Shown: positions 1 to 9,585, numbered from the stretch's first letter. The stretch: 64,000 bases of DNA from Methanoculleus chikugoensis (GCF_019669965.1 NZ_AP019781.1:1302001-1366000); one strand, 5' to 3'. The notes: generated from the letters alone by a model not told the origin. Numbers and translations: made by a program.

Positions 1-657
1 CCGGCTGTGCAGGTCGTGCCCTGGAAAGGCCGTCTCGCGGGTGTAGACGACGACCACGTCGACGGCATGGGAGAGGGAGAACGCACGGAGCGTCGCGTAG
101 TCCGGAGAGCACCGGATGCAGGCGTCGAGCGAGGCGAGGGGGACGAGCAGGGTATCGAGGCCGGCGTTCACGACGCCTATGGGTATCGCGGGATCGATAT
201 CCCGGACGTCAAGTGCGAGCGCGGCGGCGGTCTCTCTGATCTCGGGGCGTGTGTCGGAGAACTCCGGTTCGGGAGCCCGGATGTAGACCATGCCGTCCTC
301 GCCCGTCCGGTTCAGGACCGTGACGACACCTCTGTTCGTCCGGAGGCGGAGGCTCTCCCGGTTCCTGAACCGGTCGTCGCTACGCACCACGTCGTCCATG
401 ATGGCTATCGTCGCGTGGCCGCAGAACTCGACCTCCCGCTCGCAGGAGAAGTAGCGTATCGAGAGGTCGCACTCGCCCGGCGTGCCTTCACGGAGAAAGC
501 CGGTTTCCGAGACAAAACCCTTCAGTTCGCGGGCGATCTGCTGCATATCGCGGTCGGTGATCTCCTCCCCGGGGGAGAGGCGGACGTATCCCGCGGGGTT
601 TCCCGACGACCCGGCGACTGCAAAGGCATCGATCTTCTTGAACCGGTAGCGTTTCAT
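1..657 (-). CDS. PhzF-family isomerase-like protein (partial, C-terminus cut by window edge)
   Basis: The first 219 residues of a PhzF/DAP-epimerase-fold protein are visible; the rest lies left of base 1. The N-terminus has the family signature FKKIDAFAVAGSSGNPAG, the SETGF segment holding the catalytic Glu of PhzF enzymes (residue 51 here), and CGHATIA, the family's Cys-Gly-His-Ala-Thr motif. PhzF proteins isomerise phenazine precursors, but most archaeal members have unknown substrates, so only the fold is claimed. The start is the ATG whose complement is at 655-657, the only one before the conserved N-terminus. The large opposite-strand frame over this region has no family features. Confidence 0.8.
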   Translation of the reverse strand, partial: MKRYRFKKIDAFAVAGSSGNPAGYVRLSPGEEITDRDMQQIARELKGFVSETGFLREGTPGECDLSIRYFSCEREVEFCGHATIAIMDDVVRSDDRFRNRESLRLRTNRGVVTVLNRTGEDGMVYIRAPEPEFSDTRPEIRETAAALALDVRDIDPAIPIGVVNAGLDTLLVPLASLDACIRCSPDYATLRAFSLSHAVDVVVVYTRETAFPGHDLHSR

Positions 658-826
658 AAATCCACCCGCACTGCCTGCCGTGAGACCGAAGACCGGCTCC
701 GTCTGTTCATGAGCACCCGTCCTCCTCTGGAGGAGAAAGAACTTGCTGTCCGTTCGGACAGGATAACGGCGGCAGATTGCTCCGCTGTGGGGACAACGGG
801 CAGGAGTCACGAAAAAAGAGTGAGGG

Positions 827-1504
827 TTAGTTCTTTCTCCCGGTAACCAGCACCAGCCCGGCAATCAGCAGGGCGACGCCGGCAAGGGCTGGAGCGAGGG
901 GCGCCTGCTGCGTGGGGGGCGCGGAGCTCAGGTTCACGTAGAGGTCGACGGTCTCGCCCCTGGCGGGGTACTGGTCGACGGCCGCCGTGTAGGGGAGATA
1001 CCCTTCCTTCGTCACGGTGTAGGTCTTATACGGTGTTCCGGTCGTGTAGACCTGCACGGTGAGGACGCCCTGGCTGGTGACGCCCTTGACCTCGTTGTCG
1101 AACTGGACGGTTGCCCCGTCGACGTTGACGTGGACGGCGTACCACCCGACGTCGCCGCCGATCGGGGCGGGCGGTGCAGCGGGGTTGAGGGTCGCGTAGA
1201 GGTCGAAGACCTCTCCTTTACTCGGAACCGAGGTTACGTCCCCGTAGTGGGTCGCGTATCCGTCTTTTTCGACACGGAACGTCTTGTAGGGTGCACCGGT
1301 GGTGTAGACCGGGACATAGAACACGCCGTTCTCGATCGTGCCCTTGTATTCGTCTCCGAAGTAGACGTCGGCTCCGTTCACGTTACAGTTGACCGCATAC
1401 CATCCGTTGTCCCCGCCTACGGGCGGCTGAGCACTCGCAGGAAGGACAAGAAGGAAGCAGGCGATGAGAGAAAAGACCAGAAGATTGCGTACAGCGCTCT
1501 GCAT
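827..1504 (-). CDS. secreted/surface protein with two PEGA repeats and C-terminal anchor
   Basis: This 225-residue protein has a signal peptide (residues 1-25, ending ASA-QPP). It carries two PEGA-type beta repeats of about 80 residues, each opening with GG(D)xGWYAV and containing VYTTGxPYKTxxVxKxGY. A Pro-rich linker leads to a C-terminal hydrophobic helix (about 205-221) followed by GRKN, the arrangement of archaeal surface proteins held in the membrane by a C-terminal anchor. PEGA domains are found in envelope and S-layer-associated proteins. A role in surface binding is inferred; no enzyme motif is present. Confidence 0.75.
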   Translation of the reverse strand: MQSAVRNLLVFSLIACFLLVLPASAQPPVGGDNGWYAVNCNVNGADVYFGDEYKGTIENGVFYVPVYTTGAPYKTFRVEKDGYATHYGDVTSVPSKGEVFDLYATLNPAAPPAPIGGDVGWYAVHVNVDGATVQFDNEVKGVTSQGVLTVQVYTTGTPYKTYTVTKEGYLPYTAAVDQYPARGETVDLYVNLSSAPPTQQAPLAPALAGVALLIAGLVLVTGRKN

Positions 1505-1816
1505 AAAAGCCTCCGTTTTCAGTTAATAAATTATCTTCTGACGGATATACCTTTCTCTCTTTTATCGGCAGAATTGTGAGTTAAACGGGATTTACAAAAA
1601 TCCTGTGGTTTCTCTGTCCAATAAGGGCACATCCGATGAGATGAAGCACACCGGAGAAGAGGGCTGCGTTCCGGTTCCCGGTAAATAAGGCACGGCTCCG
1701 CGATTTCCGGAATTCCCGGACACCGTGCTGAAAACTGCGGCAAATCTTCGATAACCTGCGGAGAAAGCCCCGCTGGAATAAAAAGATTTTTAATTGTTCC
1801 GCATCTTCTCTCTACT
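1505..1816. other. intergenic region between divergent genes
   Basis: About 310 bases separate the PEGA gene (reading left) and the transglutaminase-like gene (reading right). Both flanks are AT-rich: TTAATAAATTATC near 1523-1535 could serve the left gene, and AAAAAGATTTTTAATTG near 1780-1796 the right gene. I see no convincing gene; a short open frame on the minus strand at 1531-1743 has no start signal or recognisable composition. Confidence 0.4.
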
Positions 1817-3334
1817 ATGAGATATCATGCGATCACCGCTCTCCTGGTTGCCTCCGTCCTGCTCCTCATCGCTGCAGCAGGATGCATCGCCACAACGGAC
1901 GAGAAGAACAATACTGTTGCACCGGCCGACGAGGCCTACGCCCGGGGGCTCGCCGAATACGGAGCCGCCAACTACCGGGTCGCCGAAGAACGATTTGCCG
2001 AGGCCTACGCCCTCTACACGGCCGCCGGCGATACGAATAAGGCGCTGACGGCGAGGAATGCCATCTTCCAGGCGAACCGGACGTATACTGAGTACCAGTT
2101 CGACCGTAGCGCCGCAGAGGCGGCGCTGCGGGAGAGGGTTCCCGGGATCACCGATGCTGCGATAGCCGAATGGCTGGATACTCGCGCCCAGAAACTTGTC
2201 TCGGAGAACGAGACGCTCTACTTCTACGACGTCGCCGGGAACTACCTCTACGCGCACCCCGACGAGATGCAGAAGCAGACCGTGAGTGGTGTGGACTTCG
2301 ACTACATCGGTCGGTATGCCTGGGCGGAGGACCGTCCGGAGCACGGGCCATACGTGAACCCGGTCCGCTACGCGGGGGTCGAGCGGCTCGAGATCCCGCA
2401 CGAGGCGCTCCCCTCGACGGGTACCTTAAGGATCTGGCTCCCGCTCCCGGTCGAGACGGACGCGCAGAGGAACGTCACCGTCACGAACCTCTCGTGCCCC
2501 GACTTCATCGTCGCCGGCCCGTTCACCACCGGTCCCATCGGCTACGTCTACTATGAGGTCCCGGCCGGGGCGGTCAACGGCGACCTCGTCATCACGGCGG
2601 ATATCGCGTTCACCTCCTACGAGCAGATCTTCGAGGATATCGACCCGGCGCTGGTCGGGGAGTACAACACGAGCGATCCCGAGTACCTGCTCTACACGAA
2701 GTCCGAGCGAAACATCGAGATCACGGATGCCGTCCGGGAGAGGGCGCTCCAGATCGTCGGGAACGAGACGAACCCGCACCTGCAGGCGCAGATGATCTAC
2801 TACCACATCATAAAGACCTACCCCTACAGCCACGTTCCGCACGCCTCGCTCGATGCCCGCGAGCCCAAGGTCGCCGAGTCGACCCATATGTTCGAGACCG
2901 GTCACGGCGACTGCGGCACCCAGAGCATGCTCTTCGCCGCATTCTGCCGGTCGCTCGGGATCCCCGCCCGTGCCCTCGGCGGCTACCAGATGATCATGAG
3001 TGAGACGCCCGGCGGCCACTTCTGGTCGGAGTACTACCTCCCCGGCTACGGCTGGGTCCCGAACGACCTGACGGTTGCCGAGGCGGCCGACTGGGTCGTC
3101 ATCCCCGAGGAGAAGCGGACCGCGTTCAAGGAGTACTATGCCACGAACCTCGACTCCGCACGCCTCGTCATCCAGAAGAACGTCGACGCCCCGATGGACC
3201 CGGCCCTGCCCGACGACGCTGTCTTCTTCAGGCTCGTCAAGCAATACCCGGCGATCGCCTCAGATACGGCGGACTACGACATTGATCTCTATAGCATGGG
3301 GTGTTTCGGGATCAGTCTTACGGCTGTCGAGTGA
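1817..3334 (+). CDS. lipoprotein-like transglutaminase-fold protein with TPR-like N-terminal region
   Basis: The 505-residue product starts with a hydrophobic leader ending LLIAAAGC (Cys23), which resembles a lipobox. Residues 35-75 read like a tetratricopeptide-type helical pair. The C-terminal half is a transglutaminase/protease-like core: GDCGTQS with Cys366, GGHFWSEYYL with His401 and PNDL with Asp417 form the expected Cys-His-Asp triad. Substrates of archaeal secreted members are unknown; protease, amidase or cross-linking activity on cell-surface protein is possible. The start at 1817 sits about 25 bases after an AT-rich promoter-like stretch. Confidence 0.8.
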   Translation: MRYHAITALLVASVLLLIAAAGCIATTDEKNNTVAPADEAYARGLAEYGAANYRVAEERFAEAYALYTAAGDTNKALTARNAIFQANRTYTEYQFDRSAAEAALRERVPGITDAAIAEWLDTRAQKLVSENETLYFYDVAGNYLYAHPDEMQKQTVSGVDFDYIGRYAWAEDRPEHGPYVNPVRYAGVERLEIPHEALPSTGTLRIWLPLPVETDAQRNVTVTNLSCPDFIVAGPFTTGPIGYVYYEVPAGAVNGDLVITADIAFTSYEQIFEDIDPALVGEYNTSDPEYLLYTKSERNIEITDAVRERALQIVGNETNPHLQAQMIYYHIIKTYPYSHVPHASLDAREPKVAESTHMFETGHGDCGTQSMLFAAFCRSLGIPARALGGYQMIMSETPGGHFWSEYYLPGYGWVPNDLTVAEAADWVVIPEEKRTAFKEYYATNLDSARLVIQKNVDAPMDPALPDDAVFFRLVKQYPAIASDTADYDIDLYSMGCFGISLTAVE

Positions 3335-3471
3335 CACTATCCACTTGTTTTTTCGGACCGATGCGGGAGCCGTTCCGGCTCCCTCCCGGCCTGCTGCAGA
3401 CCGGCAGGGGAGACGCAGGGATCTTCGCGCAGTATGTCCATTATTTGTGCAGAATTGAATTAACGGCGTAA

Positions 3472-3496
3472 GTTCTGGTAATTGTAATTACAGAAC
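3472..3496. promoter_or_regulatory. inverted repeat upstream of the alcohol dehydrogenase
   Basis: GTTCTGGTAATT and AATTACAGAAC form an almost perfect dyad with one unpaired base. It lies about 130 bases before the alcohol dehydrogenase start and upstream of a TATA-like run (ATATATATGG, near 3528). A regulator binding site is plausible; a short AT-rich hairpin is the alternative. Confidence 0.35.
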
Positions 3497-3625
3497 ATAT
3501 ATCTATCGATTGCGGCGGCTCGCCAGATATATATGGATTCGGCTCCTTACAACTGAGTAAGAGTTCTCCCCTCAGTCGCCAGCATACTACCGGGTCGAAT
3601 CATGATCCAGGGACGGTATTGAATC

Positions 3626-4765
3626 ATGATCCAGAGAAGCCAGCTTGACCTGAGAAAATTTGTAACTCCTGAATTTATCTGCGGGCACGGTGCACTGCGC
3701 CTCGCCGGCCGGTATGCCCGCAACTTCGGGATGAGGCATGTCCTCCTCGTCACCGATCCGGGCGTCCGGGCCGCCGGCTGGGCGGGTGCCGTCGGGGAGA
3801 GCCTGACCGAAGCGGGGGTCTCGTTCACCGTCTTTGACGCTATCTCTCCAAACCCCCGCTCCCGGCAGGTTATGGCGGGTAAGGAAGCATACCTCGCTGA
3901 GGAGTGCAACGGCATCGTCACCGTCGGCGGGGGGAGCCCGATGGACTGCGCCAAGGGTATCGGGATAGCGAGTTCCAGCATGCGGGATATCCTCACGTTC
4001 GAGGGCGTCGACCGGGTCCCGGTCCCGGCGCCGCCGCTCATCTGCATCCCGACGACCGCCGGAAGTTCCGCCGACGTCTCCCAGTTCGCCATCATCACGG
4101 ACGAAGAGCGAAAGCGGAAGATCGCCATCGTCTCTAAAACGCTCGTCCCCGACATCTCCCTGCTCGATCCCGGACCCCTGACGACGATGCCGCGGGAACT
4201 GACCGCGGATGCCGGCATGGATACCCTCAGCCATGCGGTCGAGGCCTACGTCTCGAACGCCAGTTCCCCGATGACCGACGTGCATGCCCTGGAGGCGATA
4301 CGACTCATCACGAGCGCACTGCCTGCGGTTCTGGAGGAGCCGGACGACCTGGACCTGCGGTTCTCGACCCTCCTTGCCAGCCTTCACGCCGGGCTTGCAT
4401 TCTCGAACGCAAGCCTCGGGGCCGTGCACGCGATGGCGCACTCCCTCGGGGGAGCCTACGACCTTGTGCACGGGCGGTGCAACGCACTGCTCCTCGAGCA
4501 CGTGATGGCGGCCAACTACGAGGCGGCATCCGACCGCTACGAGCGGATTGGCGCGATCATCGGAAGAGGAGAGTCGACCCCGGCGGAGAAGGTGGCGGTG
4601 TTTCGGAGGGCGCTCGGGGTCACCGAAACCCTCGCCGAGGTCGGCGTCCGGGAGGACGCGATTCCCGCCCTTGCCGAAGCGGCGTACAACGATCCCTGTA
4701 TGGTAACCAACCCGCGCAGTCTCACCTGCGACGAGATCGAACGGATTTATATGCATGCCTTCTGA
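3626..4765 (+). CDS. iron-containing (type III) alcohol dehydrogenase
   Basis: This 379-residue protein has the two-domain type III alcohol dehydrogenase layout. The cofactor loop is VGGGSPMDCAK (100-110). The metal-ligand pattern fits Asp199, His203, His268 and His282 (within GMDTLSHAVEAY, HAMAHSLGG and VHG). It is expected to interconvert alcohols and aldehydes with NAD(P)H; Methanomicrobiales use secondary alcohols, but this family is distinct from their F420-dependent enzyme, so the substrate is open. The start is the second of two nearly identical ATG contexts: the first (3602) meets a stop after six codons, so a short direct repeat around 3598-3640 surrounds the start. The end overlaps the next gene by 11 bases. 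Confidence 0.88.
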   Translation: MIQRSQLDLRKFVTPEFICGHGALRLAGRYARNFGMRHVLLVTDPGVRAAGWAGAVGESLTEAGVSFTVFDAISPNPRSRQVMAGKEAYLAEECNGIVTVGGGSPMDCAKGIGIASSSMRDILTFEGVDRVPVPAPPLICIPTTAGSSADVSQFAIITDEERKRKIAIVSKTLVPDISLLDPGPLTTMPRELTADAGMDTLSHAVEAYVSNASSPMTDVHALEAIRLITSALPAVLEEPDDLDLRFSTLLASLHAGLAFSNASLGAVHAMAHSLGGAYDLVHGRCNALLLEHVMAANYEAASDRYERIGAIIGRGESTPAEKVAVFRRALGVTETLAEVGVREDAIPALAEAAYNDPCMVTNPRSLTCDEIERIYMHAF

Positions 4766-5891
4766 AGCCCCTGAAGACCGGGATGCGCTCCGGGAGAAGA
4801 TCATCGGCCTCGGGGAGACCTCCCTGCACAAGAGTTACTATCCCGAGCTGCAGAGCCGGCTTGCCGAACTCGAGCGGTTCCGGGCGCTGCTCGACCAGAC
4901 CTACGACGCGATATTCCTGCTCCGCGCGGAGACCGGGATGCTTGCGGACGTCAGCGCATCCGTGAGTGCGTATCTCGGCTACTCGAAGAAGGAACTGCTC
5001 AGGAAACCGTTCATCGATCTGATCTCGCCGCAGCAGAAGGCCCGGTTTGCCGAATTCATCCGGGAGAGCAGCGATATGGCGTCCGAATCCGGGCAGACCT
5101 TCATCGCGCCGCTCGTAGCGCGGGATGGAACGGAGATCCCGATGGAGATCACCGTCCGGTCGGTCACCTTCGGCGGCGAGCGGTACGTCGTCGCGATTGC
5201 ACGGGACATCACCGAGCGGATCCGCACCGAGCGCGAGCTCAGGATCAAGGAGAGCGCTCTCGAATCCTCGACGAACGGCATCCTCATCGCCGATCCCACC
5301 GGAGCGGTCATGTATGCCAACCGGAGTTTTGTCGCGATGTTCGGCTACGACGGGGCGGGCACGATCGCGGGGAAGAACCTGGGGGCGTTCTTCGCGGACC
5401 CCACTGTCGGGGAGAAGGTCACCGCCCACCTCCTCGACGACCATGCGATCGTGCAGGAGACGATCGGGCTGCGAGATGACGGCTCTCAGTTTCACATCCA
5501 GATATCGGGCAGCGTCGTGCAGAACGGTGCAGGGCAGCCGCTCTGCATCATGCTGATCGTCATGGACATCACCGAGCGCGTCCTCGCCGAGCAGATGAGA
5601 CGGGAGACCTACGCACAGCTCGGGAAGAATATCGAGCAGTTTGCCATCCTCGGGGACCATATCAGGAATCCCCTGCAGGTGATCGTGGGGTATGCGGAGA
5701 TGATCGACGACCCGTTTGCAGAGAAGATCCTCGAAGAGTCGCGCCGGATTGACGGTTTCGTCACCGAGCTCGACCGGGGATGGCTCAGGTCGGCGAACGT
5801 CAGGCAGTTCCTGCTACGGCACGGCGATGGTTCCAGTTCCGCCCGGAGGGTGTTTTTCCGCTTTTCGAACCTGAACGAAGAAGACCCTTGA
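4755..5891 (+). CDS. PAS-domain sensor protein with histidine-box tail but no ATPase domain
   Basis: The 378-residue soluble protein has two PAS domains (about 35-150 and 155-275; each ends with a DITER motif) followed by a helical segment with NIEQFAILGDHIRNPLQVI. This resembles the H-box of histidine kinases, with His in HIRNPL as the would-be phosphoacceptor. The protein then ends without a HATPase_c domain. The same tail occurs in the 753-residue protein at 28294-30555, so this is a recurring domain rather than an accidental truncation. It overlaps the alcohol dehydrogenase gene and is probably co-transcribed with it. Confidence 0.8.
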   Translation: MPSEAPEDRDALREKIIGLGETSLHKSYYPELQSRLAELERFRALLDQTYDAIFLLRAETGMLADVSASVSAYLGYSKKELLRKPFIDLISPQQKARFAEFIRESSDMASESGQTFIAPLVARDGTEIPMEITVRSVTFGGERYVVAIARDITERIRTERELRIKESALESSTNGILIADPTGAVMYANRSFVAMFGYDGAGTIAGKNLGAFFADPTVGEKVTAHLLDDHAIVQETIGLRDDGSQFHIQISGSVVQNGAGQPLCIMLIVMDITERVLAEQMRRETYAQLGKNIEQFAILGDHIRNPLQVIVGYAEMIDDPFAEKILEESRRIDGFVTELDRGWLRSANVRQFLLRHGDGSSSARRVFFRFSNLNEEDP

Positions 5892-6036
5892 TCCACGCTC
5901 GTTCTCTCCGGCAGGCGCGGGTTCCGGCGAACGGGATCGTCGATAGTTCAAAGCATCGCGTCCCTTCACGACGTGGAGATGACCGGCTGCGTTGCCGACC
6001 GTAACACCGATGGGAACCAGACCCGAAAACAAGAAA

Positions 6037-6108
6037 CGCCCCGGCCGGGATTCGAACCCGGGTCGAAAGCTCCGGAGGCTTTCAGGATATCCACTACCCT
6101 ACCGAGAC
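6037..6108 (-). tRNA. tRNA-Arg (CCG)
   Basis: The minus strand folds into a cloverleaf. The acceptor stem GTCTCGG pairs with CCGGGGC through two G-U pairs, the T arm is CCGGG-TTCGAAT-CCCGG, and the anticodon stem AAAGC/GCTTT encloses the loop CTCCGGA with anticodon CCG. The discriminator is G and no CCA is encoded. An AT-rich stretch upstream on its strand (near 6112-6140) can serve as promoter. Confidence 0.93.
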
Positions 6109-6160
6109 TGCCATATTATGTTGTTGTGTAAGGTATAAAAGGCCAGCGGAGGGGGCGGGT

Positions 6161-7192
6161 TCACGCCCTCCGCGATTCGTAGAGATGCCAGATCTTGCAG
6201 GCTCCTTCGTGGCTGACCATGCAGGGGCCGACGGGGGTGCGCGGGGTGCAGACCTTCCCGAAGAGTTTGCAGTCGGACGGCCGGGCGATGCCGCGCAGCA
6301 CCTTGTCGCAGATACAGGCGGAGTGCTTGTCCACGTGCCGGATCTCGATATCGTACTTCTTCTGCGCGTCGTAGCCCTCGAACTCCGGTTTCAGGCGGAG
6401 GCCGGAGGCCGGGATCACCGGGAATCCGCGCCACTCGACGTCATACGGCTCGAAGACCTCGTACATCAGGCGTTTCGCCTTGACGTTCCCTTCCCGGGTG
6501 ACCACGCGCGGATAGGCGTTCTCGACCCGGTGCGCCCCCTCGCGGACCTGCTGCACCGCCATCAGGAGACCGAGGAGGATGTCCTCCGGCTCGAACCCCG
6601 CGACGACCTGCGGGGCGGGGAACTGCTCGTACTCCTCGTAGCCCATCACCGCACAGACGTGCCCCGGGAGGATGAACCCGTCGAGCGATGCCTCCCCCTG
6701 GGCGAGGAGCCACGCCATCGCCGGCGGGACGAGCCGGTGGCACGAGAGGATGGAGAAGTTCTCCGGCGGGCGGGAGAGGATCGTGGCGGCGACCGTCGGC
6801 GCGGTGGTCTCGAACCCGACCGATATGAAGACGACCTCCCGGTCGGGTTCCCTCCGGGCGATCTCCACCGCCTTGTGGACGCCCTGCACCACCCGGATGT
6901 CCCCGCCGCTCGACTCGAGCGATCCCTTCGACCCCGGGACACGCAGCAGGTCGCCGTAGGTGGCGATGGTGCAGTCCCGCTCCACCAGGTCGAGCGCGGC
7001 ATCGATCTCGCCCTGCGGCGTGATGCAGACCGGGCAGCCCGGCCCCATCACGATCTTGAGCCCCTCGGGAAGGACGCTCCGGAGTCCGGCGCGGGCTATC
7101 GCCGCCTCGTGGGTGCCGCAGATGTGCATGAGGGTGATATCCCGGTCGACGAGCGCGTGCAGTGTCTTGAGTATATCCTTACCAACCGCCAT
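6161..7192 (-). CDS. hypD: hydrogenase maturation protein HypD
   Basis: HypD provides the scaffold on which the Fe(CN)2CO unit of [NiFe] hydrogenases is assembled together with HypC. The 343-residue length and motifs fit: HICGTHE near residue 25, GPGCPVC near 53, and a C-terminal four-Cys cluster region (HSACICDKVLRG ... CKLFGKVC). The client is probably the Eha hydrogenase encoded at 45.4-52.1 kb, along with other hydrogenases elsewhere. The gene has its own promoter, in which a palindrome covers the TATA element. The upstream radical SAM gene is 63 bases away on the same strand. Confidence 0.95.
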   Translation of the reverse strand: MAVGKDILKTLHALVDRDITLMHICGTHEAAIARAGLRSVLPEGLKIVMGPGCPVCITPQGEIDAALDLVERDCTIATYGDLLRVPGSKGSLESSGGDIRVVQGVHKAVEIARREPDREVVFISVGFETTAPTVAATILSRPPENFSILSCHRLVPPAMAWLLAQGEASLDGFILPGHVCAVMGYEEYEQFPAPQVVAGFEPEDILLGLLMAVQQVREGAHRVENAYPRVVTREGNVKAKRLMYEVFEPYDVEWRGFPVIPASGLRLKPEFEGYDAQKKYDIEIRHVDKHSACICDKVLRGIARPSDCKLFGKVCTPRTPVGPCMVSHEGACKIWHLYESRRA

Positions 7193-7219
7193 GAATCCTC
7201 ATACCTATCTTTTGTCGCT

Positions 7220-7237
7220 CCGGCATATTTATGCCGG
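7220..7237. promoter_or_regulatory. perfect palindrome over the hypD TATA box
   Basis: CCGGCATATTTATGCCGG is a perfect 8-bp inverted repeat around a 2-bp centre. It lies 28 bases before the hypD ATG and its centre doubles as the TATA box. Its position suggests a repressor operator that blocks TBP binding. Confidence 0.5.
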
Positions 7238-7255
7238 TAGCGATACCGGGCTCTC

Positions 7256-8182
7256 TCAGACCGGCCGGTAGAATACGCCTCTCTCCTCGCGCACGGGCTC
7301 GATCAGCCCGCCGGACTCGAGGACCCTGAGGTGTTTCGCGACCTCGGCCGGGCGGATGCCGAGGAGTGCGGCGAGATCCGCGGCCGTGCAGGGCCGGCGC
7401 CGGATGGTCGCGAGGATCGACTCTGCGAGATCCCCGCTCACCGGCGGCAGCGCCCGGTCGGTGCAGGCCGCCCCGATCACCTCACCGCCGAGCACCGCCG
7501 CGATCCGTTCGAGCGCCCCAATGGACGCCGGCCTCACCCGGATATCGGTGCCGGGCCGGTCCAGGGTGTTCACCTGGACGCGGTCGGGATTGATTGCCGC
7601 GACGGCGTCTTTGAGGAGCCGGATCTCCTCTTTCGTGTCGTTGATGCCAGGGACGATGAAGACCTCGAGCCGGATCTCGCCGGGATACTCGGAGGCGAAG
7701 TCGAGCAGCCCCTCAAGCACCTGTTCGGCGGTGATGCCGGGAGTGGGGCGGTTGATCCTTGAGAAGACCTCTTCGGAGACGGCGTCGAGCGACGGCACCA
7801 CGAGGTCGGCCCGCATGAGGGCGGCCCGGACATCCGGGTCCGCGAGGAGCGCGCTCCCTGTCAGGACCGCGACCCGGTAGCGGGGATGCCGGTCTTTGAT
7901 GCAGGCGATGATCTCCCCGATCCCGGCGTGAAGCGTCGGTTCCCCGGAGCCGGCGAACGTGACGTAGTCGAGATCCGGCCCCTTCGCGAGGAAGTCGTCA
8001 AGCTCCGCGATGACCCGGCCGGTCGGGACGTACTCGCGCCGTTCGCAGGTGAGGCTGGTCGTCCGCCCGCACTCGCAGTAGACGCAGTTGTAGGCGCAGG
8101 TCTTCTGCGGCACCAGGTCTACCCCAAGCGAGACGCCCAGCCGCCGGGAGGGGACCGGGCCGAAGAGATGACGGTATGCCAT
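7256..8182 (-). CDS. radical SAM protein (COG0731-like) with C-terminal winged helix
   Basis: Residues 1-230 form a radical SAM domain. The cluster motif is CAYNCVYCECG, slightly longer in its first gap than CxxxCxxC, and FAGSGEPTLH follows at the glycine-rich SAM-binding position. The last 65 residues read as a winged helix (AADLAALLGI ... HLRVLESGGLI). The family includes Fe-S oxidoreductases of unknown function. The start has GAGG eight bases upstream. It is in the same orientation as hypD and just downstream of the helical-repeat gene; no shared function is evident. Confidence 0.82.
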   Translation of the reverse strand: MAYRHLFGPVPSRRLGVSLGVDLVPQKTCAYNCVYCECGRTTSLTCERREYVPTGRVIAELDDFLAKGPDLDYVTFAGSGEPTLHAGIGEIIACIKDRHPRYRVAVLTGSALLADPDVRAALMRADLVVPSLDAVSEEVFSRINRPTPGITAEQVLEGLLDFASEYPGEIRLEVFIVPGINDTKEEIRLLKDAVAAINPDRVQVNTLDRPGTDIRVRPASIGALERIAAVLGGEVIGAACTDRALPPVSGDLAESILATIRRRPCTAADLAALLGIRPAEVAKHLRVLESGGLIEPVREERGVFYRPV

Positions 8183-8238
8183 GGAGTCCTCGTTACTATC
8201 CGGCGCGAGGGACTATCAGGCTGCTCATCGCGGCACTC

Positions 8239-9414
8239 TCAGGCGTCGCCGATCTTGAGCATCTTCTTGCAGAAATGGTCGACCGAAGTGAAAACCGCTG
8301 CATTGACGCCCTTCTCGGTCGGAGGGATATCGGCGGTGACGAACCGGAGCATATCGGAGTAGTAGTTCAATGAAGGGTATTTCCGGTGAAACTCGTCGAG
8401 ACAGAGGGCCGCCTGCCCCCGCTTCCCCCGGAGGAAGGCATACGCGTAGTCGATGAGGCAGAGGACGTGGCCCGGCATCTTCAGTCGTTCGGCGGTTTTG
8501 CGGAACACGTTGAACTCCTCGCCCGGGAGGTAGAGGGCGGTCCGGAGGCCGTAGTAGATCGGTTCGAAGTCATCGGGGAACCTCTGGATCAGGTCGCGGA
8601 TGAGACCCATCGCGTCGGCGAGGTCGCCCTGCTCGAACTTGAGGTGGTAGGCTTCGCGGTAGAAGAGCATGTCGTCGGGGAACCGGATGAGGCCGATCTG
8701 GAGCATCTTGACCAGCGCGACGTCGTTCTTCTCCTGTTTGCTCCGCGCGATCCCGATCTCCAGGAACCAGCGGTTGTCGGGGATCCATTCGGTCGCAAGG
8801 AAGATCATCACCCAGAACGGCTCGGCAAGCCACGTGTCCTGTTCGAGTTCGCCCCGGACCAGCCGTTGCAGCCCCGGCCGCAACTGCCCGAGTTCCTCCA
8901 TGTACTGGCGCGCGGCCTTCAGGTAGTTCCATCGTTCCGCGGCCGAGTAGCCGGGTTCGGCCGACCCTTCTTTGTAGAGGGCGTAGTAGCAGTAGGCGTA
9001 CCAGCACCCGACTGCGGCGTCGTGCTTGCGGTAGGGCTGGAGGAAGACGGTCGCCGCAAGCGGCATCCCCATCTTCATCAGTTTTACGGCGGCGGCAAGG
9101 TGGACGCCCGCTTTGCGCTCTTTTCTGCGTTTCATCCCGCAGGCGAGTTCACAGGCACGGTTGAGGTACTTCATGTCCCCGGCCCGTTTGCTGACCTCAA
9201 AGACCCGGAATACGATTGCGTCGATGAACTCGTCGTAGACTGCGTCGGTGATGGGAACACCCGCACGGTCGAGGATCGTGATGACGTTCCCGAAGAAGAT
9301 GGCGAAGTTCTCGTCGATGGCTTCGGCGTTGGATTCTATGTAGGAGAAGATCTCGGCCTTTGCCTTCTCAAGCCGGTTCGAGACAACAACCTCCGGGACG
9401 AAGCCGTCAGCCAT
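8239..9414 (-). CDS. hypothetical helical-repeat (TPR-like) protein
   Basis: The 391-residue protein has no signal peptide and no enzyme motif. Residues 100-360 show repeated amphipathic helix pairs rich in Tyr, Leu and Ala (YREAYHLKFEQGDLADAMG, YYGLRTALYLPGEEFNVF), typical of TPR/SEL1-like superhelices that bind other proteins. It is probably co-transcribed with the radical SAM gene 56 bases downstream. I do not recognise a named family. Confidence 0.6.
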   Translation of the reverse strand: MADGFVPEVVVSNRLEKAKAEIFSYIESNAEAIDENFAIFFGNVITILDRAGVPITDAVYDEFIDAIVFRVFEVSKRAGDMKYLNRACELACGMKRRKERKAGVHLAAAVKLMKMGMPLAATVFLQPYRKHDAAVGCWYAYCYYALYKEGSAEPGYSAAERWNYLKAARQYMEELGQLRPGLQRLVRGELEQDTWLAEPFWVMIFLATEWIPDNRWFLEIGIARSKQEKNDVALVKMLQIGLIRFPDDMLFYREAYHLKFEQGDLADAMGLIRDLIQRFPDDFEPIYYGLRTALYLPGEEFNVFRKTAERLKMPGHVLCLIDYAYAFLRGKRGQAALCLDEFHRKYPSLNYYSDMLRFVTADIPPTEKGVNAAVFTSVDHFCKKMLKIGDA

Positions 9415-9585
9415 GATTATTCATAGTGGTGTTGATTGTATAAACCATGCGGATTGGTCTTTTTTGCCGCCGGAGGGCTGTCTCGTGCCGGATTGGGCGA
9501 TCCGGTCCGCCCGGGGGGTGGGACGGCGATACGCCGGAAGTTGCCTGTTCCGAACCTATTTATCGTCCCGGCCGGAACATTCTGT

